Shown one piece after another: positions 6,930-20,307 of a stretch of DNA of 64,000 nt. A model generated the notes under the pieces. That model was not told the origin of the DNA and did not search any database. It was given only the letters and a program-made list of their open reading frames with translations. Position 1 is the stretch's first letter. Every line of letters starts with the position of its first letter. Made by a program: the position numbers and the translations under genes. Location of the stretch: NCBI GenBank assembly GCA_026874595.1, contig CM049320.1, forward strand, positions 3,661,464 to 3,725,463, written 5' to 3'. This DNA comes from Sipunculus nudus. Taxonomy: Eukaryota > Annelida > Sipuncula > Golfingiida > Sipunculidae.

Positions 6930-7138
6930 ACAAAAGGTACGTTACGATTTTATACCTTTCCGATTCGCACAAGCCAACATTATATCTGAAAACAAGACAA
7001 ATCGACGAAAAAGAAGGAAGCCTATCAATGCAGGACGACCGAATAAAAAGCGCGCGTTCTTTGATTTCAGATTATTTCCCAGTTTTAGAAATGTGCATCT
7101 AACGGATGCCTTTGTCAGTTGATACATAGAAACACTGT

Positions 7139-7146
7139 CCAATCAG
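7139..7146 (+). promoter_or_regulatory. CCAATCAG box (type unit)
   Basis: CCAATCAG, the NF-Y type CCAAT core, lies about 226 bp after the landmark in almost every long unit. It is altered in a few, for example TGTAATCAG at 21781 and TCTAATCAG near 29250. Short units lack this segment. No convincing TATA box or start site accompanies it, so promoter activity is conjecture. Confidence 0.3.
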
Positions 7147-7338
7147 AAAAGAATGACCTCTGCAAAATAATTAAATTCCACGGCCAACCTAGATGCATGA
7201 GATACAATACAACACGGCAATGTACAGGGAGAGATTTCAAGGCTGAAAGAAAACAGAAGAGTCTATTTGTTTTTCTGCGGCCTAAATGTACTTTCTGCTA
7301 TTGAGGGAAAGGGATCGCTGATTTTGAAATGTTTATTA

Positions 7339-7354
7339 CCCTGTCGATGCAGGG
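7339..7354. other. CCCTGC-CGAT-GCAGGG dyad (type unit)
   Basis: A 6-bp inverted repeat with a 4-nt loop in long units; here one pair is a T-G wobble (CCCTGT). Variants seen elsewhere are CCATGC (for example 8283), CCTTCC near 17611 and a changed right arm near 44036. Together with 7095-7109 (GCATC-TAACG-GATGC) and 7627-7641 (GCGTAG-CTA-CTACGC), it gives each long unit at least three short hairpins. Confidence 0.5.
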
Positions 7355-10300
7355 CTTCAGAAATTATTCACAGACTCATTGTAGTTTTCCACTCCACGGA
7401 AATCTTTAGTAAAAGGCGAAAGATTTGTACGTGGCTGAAGAGAAACCAGAGTGCACGCTAACCGAAACCACACCGACCCCTTGGAAGTCATTTTTCTTTT
7501 TTGTGGTATGCACAAGTTTCCTTCTCGTAAGATCAGACGCTTTCAATGCAGAACAGCAACATTGGCATATGCTTTGGTAGCTTTTCACGTATTTTCTGTA
7601 ATTTAACAAATATTTTTCCACAACTCGCGTAGCTACTACGCCATATACTATAACACGTTTCCGTTACACTGAAACAAATCCATGCAGTCAAAGGAAAGTA
7701 AAGGTACATAATCTTTTTTTTTTCAACCCGTAGCCTGTTGTGTACGAATTGATAAAATTTATTTGACAGAAACTTTTGTTTACGTTTCCTGCAATGTGGA
7801 GCCTGTCTAGACAAGTTTCGATCCTGTTAAGGCCTGAAAAAGCCTTATATCGTTCCCGTGTCGCCCTCTAGCGGACTAATGGTACGTTGCGATTTCATAC
7901 CTTTTCGATTCACACAAGCCAACATTGTATCTGAAAACAAGACAAATCGACGAAAAAGAAGAAGCCTATCAATGCAGGACGACCGAATAAAAAGCGCGCG
8001 TTCTTTGATTCCAGATTATTTCCGAGTTTTAGAAATGTGCATCTAACGGATGCCTTTGTCAGTTGATACATAGAAACACTGTCCAATCAGAAAAGAATGA
8101 CCTCTGCAAAATAATTAAATTTCACGGCCAACCTAGATGCATGAGATATAATACAACACGGCAATGTACAGGGAGAGATTTCAAGGCTGAAAGAAAACAG
8201 AAGAGTCTATTTGTTTTTCTGCGGCTTAGATGTACTTTCTGCTATTGAGGGAAAGGGATCGCTGATTTTGGAATGTTTATTACCATGCCGATGCAGGGCT
8301 TCAGAAATTAATCATAGACTCATTGTAGTGTTCCTCTCCACGGAAATCTTTAGTAAAAGGCGAAAGATTTGTACGTGGCTGAAGAGAAACCAGAGTGCAC
8401 GCTAACCGAAACCACACCGACCCCTTGGAAGGCATTTTTCTTCTTTGTGTTATGCACAAGTTTCCTTCTCGTAAGATCAAACGCTTTCAATGCAGAACAG
8501 TAACATTGGCATATGCTTTGGTAGCTTTTCACGTATTTTCTGTAATTTAACAAATATTTTTCCACAACTCGCGTAGCTACTACGCCATATACTATAACAC
8601 GTTTCTGTTACACTGAAACAAATCCATGCAGTCAAAGGAAAGTAAAGGTACATAATCTTTTTTTTTCAACCCGTAGCCTGTTGTGTACGAATTGATTAAA
8701 TTTATTTGACAGAAACTTTTGTTTACGTTTCCTGCAATGTGGAGCCTGTCTAGACAAGTTTCGATCCTGTTAAGGCCACAAGAAGCCTTTTATCGTTCCC
8801 GTGTCGCCCTCCGGCGGACAAAAGGTACGTTACGATTTGACAACTTGTAATTTAACAAATTTTTTTCACAACTCGCGTAGCTACTACGCCATATACTATA
8901 ACACGTTTCCGTTACACTGAAACAAATCCATGCAGTCAAAGGAAAGTAAAGTGTATAGTCATTTTTTGCATCTCGTAGCCTGTTGTGTACCAGTTGATTA
9001 CATTTATTTGACAGAAACTATTGTGGTTAGGTTTCCTGCAATGTGGAGCCTGTCTAGACAAGTTTCGATCCTGTTAAGGCTACAAGAAGCCTTATATCGT
9101 TCCCGTGTCGCCCTCTAGCGGACGAAAGGTACGTTGCGATTTCATACCTTTTCGATTCGCACAAGCCATTATTGTATCTGAAAACAAGACAAATCGACGA
9201 AAAAGAAGGAAGTCTGTAAATGCGGGAAGACCGAATAAAAAGCGCGCGTTCTTTGATTCCAGATTATTTCCCAGTTTTAGTAATGTGCATCTAACGGATG
9301 CGTTTGTCAGTTGATTCATAGAAACAGTGTCCAATCAAAAAAGGATGACCTCTGCAAAATAATTAATTTCCCACGGCCACCCTAGATGCATGAGACACAA
9401 TACAACACGGCAATGTACAGGGAGAGATTTCAAGGCTGAAAGAAAACAGAAGAGTCTATTTTTTCCTGCGGCTTAAATGTACTTTCTGCTATTGAGGGAA
9501 AGGGATCGCTGATTTTGGAATGTTTATTACCCTGCCGATGCAGGGCTTCAGAAATTAATCATAGACTCATTGTTGTGTTCCTCTCCACGGAAATCTTTAG
9601 TAAAAGGCGAAAGATTTGTACGTGGCTGAAGAGAAACCAGAGTGCACGCTAACCGAAACCACTCCGACCCCTTGGAAGGCATTTTTCTTTTTTGTGGTAT
9701 GCACAAATTACCTTCTCGTAAGATCAGACGCTTTCAATGCAGAACAGCAACATTGGCATATGCTTAGCTAGCTTTTATCGTATTTTCTGTAATTTAACCA
9801 ATATGTTTTCACACCTCGCTTAGCTACTACGCCATATTCTATAACACGTTTCCCTTACACTAAAACAAATCAATGCAGTCAAATGAAAGTAAAGGTGTAT
9901 AGTCATTTTTTTTGCATCTCGTAGCCTCTTGTGTACGAATTGATTAAATGTATTTGACAGAAATTATTCTGTTTAGGTTCCCTGCAATGTGGAGCCTGTC
10001 TAGACAAGTTTCGATCCTGTTAAGGCCACAAGAAGCCTTATATCGTTCCCGTGTCGCCCTCTAGCGGACAAAAGGTACGTTACGATTTTATATCTTTTCG
10101 ATTCGCACAAGCCAACATTATATCTGAAAACAAGACAAATCGACGAAAAAGAAGGAAGCTTATCAATGCAGGACGACCGAATAAAAAGCGCGCGTTCTTT
10201 GATTCCAGATTATTTCCCAGTTTTAGAAATGTGCATCTAACGGATGCCTTTGTCAGTTGATACATAGAAACACTGTCCAATCAGAAAAGAATGACCTCTG

Positions 10301-10992
10301 CAAAATAATTAAATTCCACGGCCAACCTGGATGCATGAGATACAATAAAACACGGCAATGTACAGGGAGAGATTTCAAGGCTGAAAGAAAACAGAAGAGT
10401 ATTTGTTTTTCTGCGGCTTAAATGTACTTTCTGCTATTGAGGGGAAGGGATCGCTGATTTTGAAATGTTTATTACCCTGCCGATGCAGGGCTTCAGAAAT
10501 TATTCATAGACTCATTGTAGTGTTCCTCTCCACGGAAATCTTTAGTAAAAGGCGAAAGATTTGTACGTGGCTGAAGAGAAACCAGAGTGCACGCTAACCG
10601 AAACCACACCGACCCCTTGGAAGGCATTTTTCTTTTTTGTGGTATGCACAAGTTTCCTTCTCGTAAGATCAGACGCTTTCAATGCAGAACAGTAACATTG
10701 GCATATGCTTTGGTAGCTTTTCATGTATTTTCTGTAATTTAACAAATATGTTTCCACAACTCGCGTAGCTACTACGCCATATACTATAACACGTTTCCGT
10801 TACACTGAAACAAATCCATGCAGTCAAAGGAAAGTAAAGTGTATAGTCATTTTTTGCATCTCGTAGCCTGTTGTGTACCAGTTGATTACATTTATTTGAC
10901 AGAAACTATTGTGGTTAGGTTTCCTGCAATGTGGAGCCTGTCTAGACAAGTTTCGATCCTGTTAAGGCCTCAAGAAGCCTTATATCGTTCCC

Positions 10993-13900
10993 GTGTCGCC
11001 CTCTAGCGGACGAAAGGTACGTTGCGATTTCATACCTTTTCGATTCGCACAAGCCAACATTGTATCTGAAAACAAGACAAATCGACGAAAAAGAAGAAGC
11101 CTATCAATGCAGGACGACCGAATAAAAAGCGCGCGTTCTTTGATTCCAGATTAATACCCAGTTTTAGAAATGTGCATCTAACGGATGCCTTTGTCAGTTG
11201 ATACATAGAAGCACTGTCCAATCAGAAAAGAATGACCTCTGCAAAATAATTAAATTCCACGGCCAACCTAGATGCATGAGATACAATACAACACGGCAAT
11301 GTACAGGGAGAGATTTCAAGGCTGAAAGAAAACAGAAGAGTCTATTTGTTTTTCTGCGGCTTAAATGTACTTTCTGCTATTGAGGGGAAGGGATCGCTGA
11401 TTTTGAAATGTTTATTACCCTGCCGATGCAGGGCTTCAGAAATTAATCATAGACTCATTGTTGTGTTCCTCTCCACGGAAATCTTTAGTAAAAGGCGAAA
11501 GATTTGTACGTGGCTGAAGAGAAACCAGAGTGCACGCCAACCGAAACCACACCGACCCCTTGGAAGGCATTTTTCTTTTTTGTGGTATGCACAAGTTTCC
11601 TTCTCGTAAGATCAGACGCTTTCAATGCAGAACAGTAACATTGGCATATGCTTTGGTAGCTTTTCACGTATTTTCTGTAATTTAACAAATATTTTTCCAC
11701 AACTCGCGTAGCTACTACGCCATATACTATAACACCTTTTTGTTCCATGCAGTCAAAGGAAAGTAAAGTGTATAGTCATTTTTTTGCATCTCGTAGCCTG
11801 TTGTGTACCAGTTGATTACATTTACTTGACAAAAACTATTGTGGTTAGGTTTCCTGCAATGTGGAGCCTGTCTAGACAAGTTTCGATCCTGTTAAGGCCA
11901 CAAGAAGCCTTTTATCGTTCCCGTGTCGCCCTCCGGCGGACAAAAGGTACGTTACGATTTGACAACTTGTAATTTAACATATATTTTTTCACAACTCGCG
12001 TAGCTACTACGCCATATACTATAACACGTTTCCGTTACACTGAAACAAATCCATGCAGTCAAAGGAAAGTAAAGTGTATAGTCATTTTTTGCATCTCGTA
12101 GCCTGTTGTGTACCAGTTGATTACATTTATTTGACAGAAACTATTGTGGTTAGGTTTCCTGCAATGTGGAGCCTGTCTAGACAAGTTTCGATCCTGTTAA
12201 GGCTACAAGAAGCCTTATATCGTTCCCGTGTCGCCCTCTAGCGGACGAAAGGTACGTTGCGATTTCATACCTTTTCGATTCGCACAAGCCAACATTGTAT
12301 CTGAAAACAAGACAAATCGAGGAAAAAGAAGGAAGTCTGTAAATGCAGGACGACCGAATAAAAAGCGCGCGTTCTTTGATTCCAGATTATTTCCCAGTTT
12401 TAGAAATGTGCATCTAACGGATGCCTTTGTCAGTTGATACATAGAAACACTGTCCAATCAGAAAAGAATGACCTCTGCAAAATAATTAAATTCCACGGCC
12501 AACCTAGATGCATGAGATACAATACAACACGGCAATGTACAGGGAGAGATTTCAAGGCTGAAAGAAAACAGAAGAGTCTATTTGTTTTTCTGCGGCCTAA
12601 ATGTACTTTCTGCTATTGAGGGAAAGGGATCGCTGATTTTGAAATGTTTATTACCATGCCGATGCAGGGCTTCAGAAATTAATCATAGACTCATTGTAGT
12701 GTTCCTCTCCACGGAAATCTTTAGTAAAAGGCGAAAGATTTGGACGTGGCTGAAGAGAAACCAGAGTGCACGCTAACCGAAACCACACCGACCCCTTGGA
12801 AGGCATTTTTCTTTTTTGTGGTATGCACAAGTTTCCTTCTCGTAAGATCAGACGCTTTCAATGCAGAACAGTAACATTGGCATATGCTTTGGTAGCTTTT
12901 CACGTATTTTCTGTAATTTAACAAATATTTTTCCACAACTCGCGTAGCTACTACGCCATATACTATAACACGTTTTTGTTCCATGCAGTCAAAGGAAAGT
13001 AAAGTGTATAGTCATTTTTTTGCATCTCGTAGCCTGTTGTGTACCAGTTGATTACATTTACTTGACAGAAACTATTGTGGTTAGGTTTCCTGCAATGTGG
13101 AGCCTGTCTAGACAAGTTTCGATCCTGTTAAGGCCACAAGAAGCCTTTTATCGTTCCCGTGTCGCCCTCCGGCCGACAAAAGGTACGTTACGATTTGACA
13201 ACTTGTAATTTAACAAATATTTTTTCACAACTCGCGTTGCTACTACGCCATATACTATAACACGTTTCCGTTACACTGAAACAAATCCATGCAGTCAAAG
13301 GAAAGTAAAGTGTATAGTCATTTTTTGCATCTCGTAGCCTGTTGTGTACCAGTTGATTACATTTATTTGACAGAAACTATTGTGGTTAGGTTTCCTGCAA
13401 TGTGGAGCCTGTCTAGACAAGTTTCGATCCTGTTAAGGCTACAAGAAGCCTTATATCGTTCCCGTGTCGCCCTCTAGCGGACGAAAGGTACGTTGCGATT
13501 TCATACCTTTTCGATTCGCACAAGCCAACATTGTATCTGAAAACAAGACAAATCGACGAAAAAGAAGGAAGTCTGTAAATGCAGGACGACCGAATAAAAA
13601 GCGCGCGTTCTTTGATTCCAGATTATTTCCCAGTTTTAGAAATGTGCATCTAACGGATGCCTTTGTCAGTTGATACATAGAAACACTGTCCAATCAGAAA
13701 AGAATGACCTCTGCAAAATAATTAAATTCCACGGCCAACCTAGATGCATGAGATACAATACAACACGGCAATGTACAGGGAGAGATTTCAAGGCTGAAAG
13801 AAAACAGAAGAGTCTATTTGTTTTTCTGCGGCCTAAATGTACTTTCTGCTATTGAGGGAAAGGGATCGCTGATTTTGAAATGTTTATTACCCTGCCGATG

Positions 13901-16900
13901 CAGGGCTTCAGAAATTAATCATAGACTCATTGTAGTGTTCCTCTCCACGGAAATCTTTAGTAAAAGGCGAAAGATTTGTACGTGGCTGAAGAGAAACCAG
14001 AGTGCACGCTAACCGAAACCACACCGACCCCTTGGAAGGCATTTTTCTTTTTTGTGGTATGCACAAGTTTCCTTCTCGTAAGATCAGACGCTTTCAATGC
14101 AGAACAGCAACATTTCCATATGCTTAGCTAGCTTTTAACGTATTTTCTGTAATTTAACAAATATGTTTTCACATTTCGCGTAGCTACTACGCCATATACT
14201 ATAACACGTTTCCGTTACACTGAAAGAAATCCATGCAGTCAAAGGAAAGTAAAGGTACATAATCTTTTTTTTTCAACCCGTAGCCTGTTGTGTACGAATT
14301 GATTAAATTTATTTGACAGAAACTTTTGTTTACGTTTCCTGCAATGTGGAGCCTGTCTAGACAAGTTTCGATCCTGTTAAGGCCACAAGAAGCCTTTTAT
14401 CGTTCCCGTGTCGCCCTCCGGCGGACAAAAGGTACGTTACGATTTGACAACTTGTAATTTAACAAATATTTTTTCACAACTCGCGTAGCTACTACGCCAT
14501 ATACTATAACACGTTTCCGTTACACTGAAACAAATCCATGCAGTCAAAGGAAAGTAAAGTGTATAGTCATTTTTTGCATCTCGTAGCCTGTTGTGTACCA
14601 GTTGATTACATTTATTTGACAGAAACTATTGTGGTTAGGTTTCCTGCAATGTGGAGCCTGTCTAGACAAGTTTCGATCCTGTTAAGGCCTCAAGAAGCCT
14701 TATATCGTTCCCGTGTCGCCCTCTAGCGGACAAAAGGTACGTTACGATTTCATATCTTTTCGATTCGCACAAGCCAACATTATATCTGAAAACAAGACAA
14801 ATCGACGAAAAAGAAGGAAGCCTATCAATGCAGGACGACCGAATAAAAAGCGCGCGTTCTTTGATTCCAGATTATTTCCCAGTTTTAGAAATGTGCATCT
14901 AACGGATGCCTTTGTCAGTTGATACATAGAAACACTGTCCAATCAGAAAAGAATGACCTCTGCAAAATAATTAAATTCCACGGCCAACCTAGATGCATGA
15001 GATACAATACAACACGGCAATGTACAGGGAGAGATTTCAAGGCTGAAAGAAAACAGAAGAGTCTATTTGTTTTTCTGCGGCTTAAATGTACTTTCTGCTA
15101 TTGAGGGAAAGGGATCGCTGATTTTGGAATGTTTATTACCATGCCGATGCAGGGCTTCAGAAATTAATCATAGACTCATTGTAGTGTTCCTCTCCACGGA
15201 AATCTTTAGTAAAAGGCGAAAGATTTGTACGTGGCTGAAGAGAAACCAGAGTGCACGCTAACCGAAACCACACCGACCCCTTGGAAGGCATTTTTCTTTT
15301 TTGTGGTATGCACAAGTTTCCTTCTCGTAAGATCAGACGCTTTCAATGCAGAACAGTAACATTGGCATATGCTTTGGTAGCTTTTCACGTATTTTCTGTA
15401 ATTTAACAAATATTTTTCCACAACTCGCGTAGCTACTACGCCATATACTATAACACGTTTTTGTTCCATGCAGTCAAAGGAAAGTAAAGTGTATAGTCAT
15501 TTTTTTGCATCTCGTAGCCTGTTGTGTACCAGTTGATTACATTTACTTGACAAAAACTATTGTGGTTAGGTTTCCTGCAATGTGGAGCCTGTCTAGACAA
15601 GTTTCGATCCTGTTAAGGCCACAAGAAGCCTTTTATCGTTCCCGTGTCGCCCTCCGGCCGACAAAAGGTACGTTACGATTTGACAACTTGTAATTTAACA
15701 TATATTTTTTCACAACTCGCGTAGCTACTACGCCATATACTATAACACGTTTCCGTTACACTGAAACAAATCCATGCAGTCAAAGGAAAGTAAAGTGTAT
15801 AGTCATTTTTTGCATCTCGTAGCCTGTTGTGTACCAGTTGATTACATTTATTTGACAGAAACTATTGTGGTTAGGTTTCCTGCAATGTGGAGCCTGTCTA
15901 GACAAGTTTCGATCCTGTTAAGGCTACAAGAAGCCTTATATCGTTCCGGTGTCGCCCTCTAGCGGACGAAAGGTACGTTGCGATTTCATACCTTTTCGAT
16001 TCGCACAAGCCAACATTTTATCTGAAAACAAGACAAATCGAAGAAAAAGAAGGAAGTCTGTAAATGCAGGACGACCGAATAAAAAGCGCGCGTTCTTTGA
16101 TTCCAGATTATTTCCCAGTTTTAGAAATGTGCATCTAACGGATGCCTTTGTCAGTTGATACATAGAAACACTGTCCAATCAGAAAAGAATGACCTCTGCA
16201 AAATAATTAAATTCCACGGCCAACCTAGATGCATGAGATACAATACAACACGGCAATGTACAGGGAGAGATTTCAAGGCTGAAAGAAAACAGAAGAGTCT
16301 ATTTGTTTTTCTGCGGCCTAAATGTACTTTCTGCTATTGAGGGAAAGGGATCGCTGATTTTGAAATGTTTATTACCATGCCGATGCAGGGCTTCAGAAAT
16401 TAATCATAGACTCATTGTAGTGTTCCTCTCCACGGAAATCTTTAGTAAAAGGCGAAAGATTTGTACGTGGCTGAAGAGAAACCAGAGTGCACGCTAACCG
16501 AAACCACACCGACCCCTTGGAAGGCATTTTTCTTTTTTGTGGTATGCACAAGTTTCCTTCTCGTAAGATCAGACGCTTTCAATGCAGAACAGTAACATTG
16601 GCATATGCTTTGGTAGCTTTTCACGTATTTTCTGTAATTTAACAAATATTTTTCCACAACTCGCGTAGCTACTACGCCATATACTATAACACGTTTTTGT
16701 TCCATGCAGTCAAAGGAAAGTAAAGTGTATAGTCATTTTTTTGCATCTCGTAGCCTGTTGTGTACCAGTTGATTACATTTACTTGACAGAAACTATTGTG
16801 GTTAGGTTTCCTGCATTGTGGAGCCTGTCTAGACAAGTTTCGATCCTGTTAAGGCCACAAGAAGCCTTTTATCGTTCCCGTGTCGCCCTCCGGCCGACAA

Positions 16901-18421
16901 AAGGTACGTTACGATTTGACAACTTGTAATTTAACAAATATTTTTTCACAACTCGCGTAGCTACTACGCCATATACTATAACACGTTTCCGTTACACTGA
17001 AACAAATCCATGCAGTCAAAGGAAAGTAAAGTGTATAGTCATTTTTTGCATCTCGTAGCCTGTTGTGTACCAGTTGATTACATTTATTTGACAGAAACTA
17101 TTGTGGTTAGGTTTCCTGCAATGTGGAGCCTGTCTAGACAAGTTTCGATCCTGTTAAGGCTACAAGAAGCCTTATATCGTTCCCGTGTCGCCCTCTAGCG
17201 GACGAAAGGTACGTTGCGATTTCATACCTTTTCGATTCGCACAAGCCAACATTGTATCTGAAAACAAGACAAATCGACGAAAAAGAAGGAAGTCTGTAAA
17301 TGCAGGACGACCGAATAAAAAGCGCGCGTTCTTTGATTCCAGATTATTTCCCAGTTTTAGAAATGTGCATCTAACGGATGCCTTTTTCAGTTGATACATA
17401 GAAACACTGTCCAATCAGAAAAGAATGACCTCTGCAAAATAATTAAATTCCACGGCCAACCTAGATGCATGAGATACAATACAACACGGCAATGTACAGG
17501 GAGAGATTTCAAGGCTGAAAGAAAACAGAAGAGTCTATTTGTTTGTCTGCGGCCTAAATGTACTTTCTGCTATTGAGGGAAAGGGATCGCTGATTTTGAA
17601 ATGTTTATTACCCTTCCGATGCAGGGCTTCAGAAATTAATCATAGACTCATTGTAGTGTTCCTCTACACGGAAATCTTTAGTAAAAGGCGAAAGATTTGT
17701 ACGTGGCTGAAGAGAAACCAGAGTGCACGCTAACCGAAACCACACCGACCCCTTGGAAGGCATTTTTCTTTTTTTTTGGTATGCACAAGTTTCCTTCTCG
17801 TAAGATCAGACGCTTTCAATGCAGAACAGTGACATTGGCATATGCTTTGGTAGCTTTTCACGTATTTTCTGTAATTTAACAAATATTTTTCCACAACTCG
17901 CGTAGCTACTACGCCATATACTATAACACGTTTTTGTTCCATGCAGTCAAAGGAAAGTAAAGTGTATAGTCATTTATTTGCATCTCGTAGCCTGTTGTGT
18001 ACCAGTTGATTACATTTACTTGACAGAAACTATTGTGGTTAGGTTTCCTGCAATGTGGAGCCTGTCTAGACAAGTTTCGATCCTGTTAAGGCCACAAGAA
18101 GCCTTTTATCGTTACCGTGTCGCCCTCCGGCGGACAAAAGGTACGTTACGATTTGACAACTTGTAATTTAACAAATATTTTTTCACAACTCGCGTAGCTA
18201 CTACGCCATATACTATAACACGTTTCCGTTACACTGAAACAAATCCATGCAGTCAAAGGAAAGTAAAGTGTATAGTCATTTTTTGCATCTCGTAGCCTGT
18301 TGTGTACCAGTTGATTACATTTATTTGACAGAAACTATTGTGGTTAGGTTTCCTGCAATGTGGAGCATGTCTAGACAAGTTTCGATCCTGTTAAGGCTAC
18401 AAGAAGCCTTATATCGTTCCC
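10993..18421 (+). repeat. Regular long-plus-short dimer array (x6)
   Basis: Six consecutive dimers with long units at 10993, 12228, 13464, 14713, 15949 and 17185, and short units at 11923, 13159, 14408, 15644, 16880 and 18117. The dimer period is 1,235-1,237 bp, except 13464-14713, which is 1,249 bp because that long unit keeps the 13 bases lost in the others. This is a local higher-order repeat of one 930-932-bp unit plus one 305-bp unit. The short units at 13159, 15644 and 16880 share CCGGCCG, so the dimers spread as pairs. Confidence 0.85.
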
Positions 18422-20307
18422 GTGTCGCCCTCTAGCGGACGAAAGATACGTTGCGATTTCATACCTTTTCGATTCGCACAAGCCAACATTGTATCTGAAA
18501 ACAAGACAAATCGACGAAAAAGAAGGAAGTCTGTAAATGCAGGACGACCGAATAAAAAGCGCGCGTTCTTTGATTCCAGATTATTTCCCAGTTTTAGAAA
18601 TGTGCATCTAACGGATGCCTTTGTCAGTTGATACATAGAAACACTGTCCAATCAGAAAAGAATGACCTCTGCAAAATAATTAAATTCCACGGCCAACCTA
18701 GATGCATGAGATACAATACAACACGGCAATGTACAGGGAGAGATTTCAAGGCTGAAAGAAAACAGAAGAGTCTATTTGTTTTTCTGCGGCTTATATGTAC
18801 TTTCTGCTATTGAGGTAAATGGATCGCTGATTTTGAAATGTTTATTACCCTGCCGATGCAGGGCTTCAGAAATTAATCATAGACTCATTGTAGTGTTCCT
18901 CTCCACGGAAATCTTTAGTAAAAGGCGAAAGATTTGTACGTGGCTGAAGAGAAACCGGAGTGCACGCTAACCGAAACCACACCGACCCCTTGGAAGTCAT
19001 TTTTCTTTTTTGTGGTATGCACAAGTTTCCTTCTCGTAAGATCAGACGCTTTCAATGCAGAACAGCAACATTGGCATATGCTTTGGTAGCTTTTCACGTA
19101 TTTTCTGTAATTTAACAAATATGTTTTCACAACTCGCGTGGCTTACGCCATATTCTTTAAAACGTTTCCGTTACACTGACACAAAGCAATGCAGTCAAAG
19201 GAAAGTAAAGGTGTATAGTCATTTTTTTCATCTTGTAGCCTGATATGTACGAATTGATTAAATGTATTTGACAGAAATTATTGTGTTTAGGTGTCCTCTA
19301 ATGTGGAGCCTGTCTAGACAAGTTTCGATCCTGTAAAGGCCACAAGAAGTCTTTTATCGTTCCCGTGTCGCCCTCTAGCGGACGAAAGGTACGTTACGAT
19401 TTCATACCTTTTCGATTCGCACAAGCCAACATTGTATCTGAAAACAAGACAAATCGACGAAAAAGAAGGAAGTCTGTAAATGCAGGACGACCGAATAAAA
19501 AGCGCGCGTTCTTTGATTCCAGATTATTTCCCAGTTTTAGAAATGTGCATCTAACGGATGCCTTTGTCAGTTGATACATAGAAACACTGTCCAATCAGAA
19601 AAGAATGACCTCTGCAAAATAATTAAATTCCACGGCCAACCTAGATGCATGAGATACAATACAACACGGCAATGTACAGGGAGAGATTTCAAGGCTGAAA
19701 GAAAACAGAAGAGTCTATTTGTTTTTCTGCGGCTTATATGTACTTTCTGCTATTGAGGTAAATGGATCGCTGATTTTGAAATGTTTATTACCCTGCCGAT
19801 GCAGGGCTTCAGAAATTAATCATAGACTCATTGTAGTGTTCCTCTCCACGGAAATCTTTAGTAAAAGGCGAAAGATTTGTACGTGGCTGAAGAGAAACCG
19901 GAGTGCACGCTAACCGAAACCACACCGACCCCTTGGAAGTCATTTTTCTTTTTTGTGGTATGCACAAGTTTCCTTCTCGTAAGATCAGACGCTTTCAATG
20001 CAGAACAGCAACATTGGCATATGCTTTGGTAGCTTTTCACGTATTTTCTGTAATTTAACAAATATGTTTTCACAACTCGCGTGGCTTACGCCATATTCTT
20101 TAAAACGTTTCCGTTACACTGACACAAAGCAATGCAGTCAAAGGAAAGTAAAGGTGTATAGTCATTTTTTTCATCTTGTAGCCTGATATGTACGAATTGA
20201 TTAAATGTATTTGACAGAAATTATTGTGTTTAGGTGTCCTCTAATGTGGAGCCTGTCTAGACAAGTTTCGATCCTGTAAAGGCCACAAGAAGTCTTTTAT
20301 CGTTCCC
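18422..20307 (+). repeat. Near-exact 943-bp tandem duplication
   Basis: Units at 18422 and 19365 match with no difference that I noticed from about 18456 onward at a lag of 943 bp. The match persists into the third unit until about 20677, where CGGCTTATATG becomes CGGCCTAAATG. The shared private variants include GAGGTAAATGG and GCGTGGCTTACGCC. It is either a very recent unequal exchange or an assembly duplication. Confidence 0.75.

Larger units (their letters stand above)
6506..10992 (+). repeat. Array left edge: diverged long units
   Basis: The first unit is partial, beginning inside a monomer at AGTGCACGC. Landmarks follow at 6913, 7858, 8801 (short), 9105 and 10051. Spacing is 942-946 for long units and 304 for the short one. 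Units here share fewer private variants with each other than units further right, as expected for the edge of an array that is homogenised from within. Two subtypes of the segment before TTTGACAG are visible: a GTGTATAGTCATTTTT type and a GGTACATAATC type (for example 7705 and 8648). Confidence 0.8.
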
